Part shown: positions 6,453 to 6,617 of the stretch, piece by piece
Layout: each line of letters starts with the position of its first letter
Position numbering within the stretch: position 1 is the first letter of the stretch
From: Candidatus Cloacimonadota bacterium
GTDB taxonomy: Bacteria > Hydrothermota > E44-bin80
Assembly (NCBI GenBank): GCA_004375785.1
Contig: SOKM01000314.1
Location: 1-6,617 of the forward strand
Reading direction: 5' to 3'
Length of the DNA: 6,617 bases
Translations under genes and position numbers: made by a program
The notes under the pieces: model-generated
Seen by the model: only the letters and a program-made list of their open reading frames with translations
Told to the model about the DNA's origin: nothing
Database searches by the model: none

Positions 6453-6490
6453 TTTGTTTACTTTTGCTCATTTTTGCCTACTTTTGCTCA
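6453..6490. repeat. Short tandem repeat, 20-bp unit with a 10-bp sub-period
   Basis: TACTTTTGCTCA occurs twice exactly, at 6459-6470 and 6479-6490, and TTTTTGCCTA lies between them in the same register. The wider segments 6453-6470 and 6473-6490 agree at 16 of 18 positions. T-tracts therefore recur every 10 bases, one helical turn, about 80-110 bases upstream of a perfect promoter. It may be an operator array or a curved-DNA element. Confidence 0.5.
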
Positions 6491-6569
6491 CTTTATAGTC
6501 CCAAATCGGTCACAAAGAATGGGTGAATTTTTAGCACAAAATTTGGAGAAAGTGTTCAGTTTTTTTTTC

Positions 6570-6598
6570 TTGACATGTTTCTTTCATTGCACTATAAT
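6570..6598 (+). promoter_or_regulatory. Perfect consensus sigma-70-type promoter reading out of the window
   Basis: TTGACA at 6570-6575 and TATAAT at 6593-6598 are separated by exactly 17 bases, a full match to the housekeeping consensus. Nine T residues at 6560-6568 lie directly upstream, where an A/T-rich UP-type element would be. Transcription would begin near 6604-6605. The gene it drives lies beyond the right edge. Confidence 0.8.
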
Positions 6599-6617
6599 CC
6601 CTCAGTATAGAAAAGTT

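Larger units (their letters stand above)
6156..6569. other. Gene-poor stretch after the retropepsin gene
   Basis: I see no credible gene here on either strand. The longest open frames are short: a plus-strand frame at 6213-6341 that lacks a proper start, and minus-strand frames of 28 and 20 codons. The stretch contains TTCCAGTTTCCAGCCTGACCCC around 6353-6373, which resembles dispersed repeat fragments seen in many environmental bacterial genomes, a probable terminator at 6386-6409, and a T-rich 10-base-period repeat at 6461-6490. The first part (6156-6350) holds only a weak TTATCA/TGATAA inverted repeat. Confidence 0.6.

Noticed and set aside
6409..6471. Minus-strand 20-codon frame across the T-rich repeat
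   Set aside because: It is too short and its N-terminus is simply the 10-base repeat read as codons. No ribosome site is seen.

Overview
This AT-rich window is read almost entirely from the plus strand. It looks like a piece of an anaerobic bacterial chromosome. Bacterial signs are clear AAGGAG ribosome binding sites, a consensus sigma-70-type promoter near the right edge and a signal-peptide-bearing ChaN-like protein. The species cannot be told from the sequence. The gene mix (group 3b hydrogenase, ChaN-like protein, DUF5678 plus retropepsin) resembles genomes of poorly cultured anaerobic phyla, but that is an inference from memory.

Positions 1-4337 hold a tightly packed hydrogenase operon. 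The order is hydB (5' end cut by the window edge), hydG, hydD, hydA and a hydrogenase maturation protease, with 4-base overlaps at two junctions and gaps of at most 19 bases at the others. Together they describe a cytoplasmic bidirectional [NiFe]-hydrogenase of group 3b, the sulfhydrogenase type. HydA carries the NiFe site and HydD carries an iron-sulfur relay. HydG binds FAD, NAD(P) and a [2Fe-2S] cluster, and HydB carries further iron-sulfur clusters. The protease would trim the HydA C-terminus after nickel insertion. The enzyme would exchange electrons between NAD(P)H and H2, and may also reduce polysulfide.

Positions 4379-5362 encode an exported ChaN-like (heme-binding uptake family) protein with its own strong ribosome binding site. 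A 173-base spacer follows, containing a perfect A/T-only inverted repeat just upstream of a possible promoter.

Positions 5536-6155 encode a translationally coupled pair: a 66-residue DUF5678 protein and a 140-residue retropepsin-like aspartic protease. The pair has no known function that I can name and is the best candidate here for an undescribed system.

Positions 6156-6617 contain no gene that I can support. They hold a probable terminator with a competing upstream C-run, a 10-base-period T-rich repeat, and a perfect TTGACA-N17-TATAAT promoter pointing out of the right edge.
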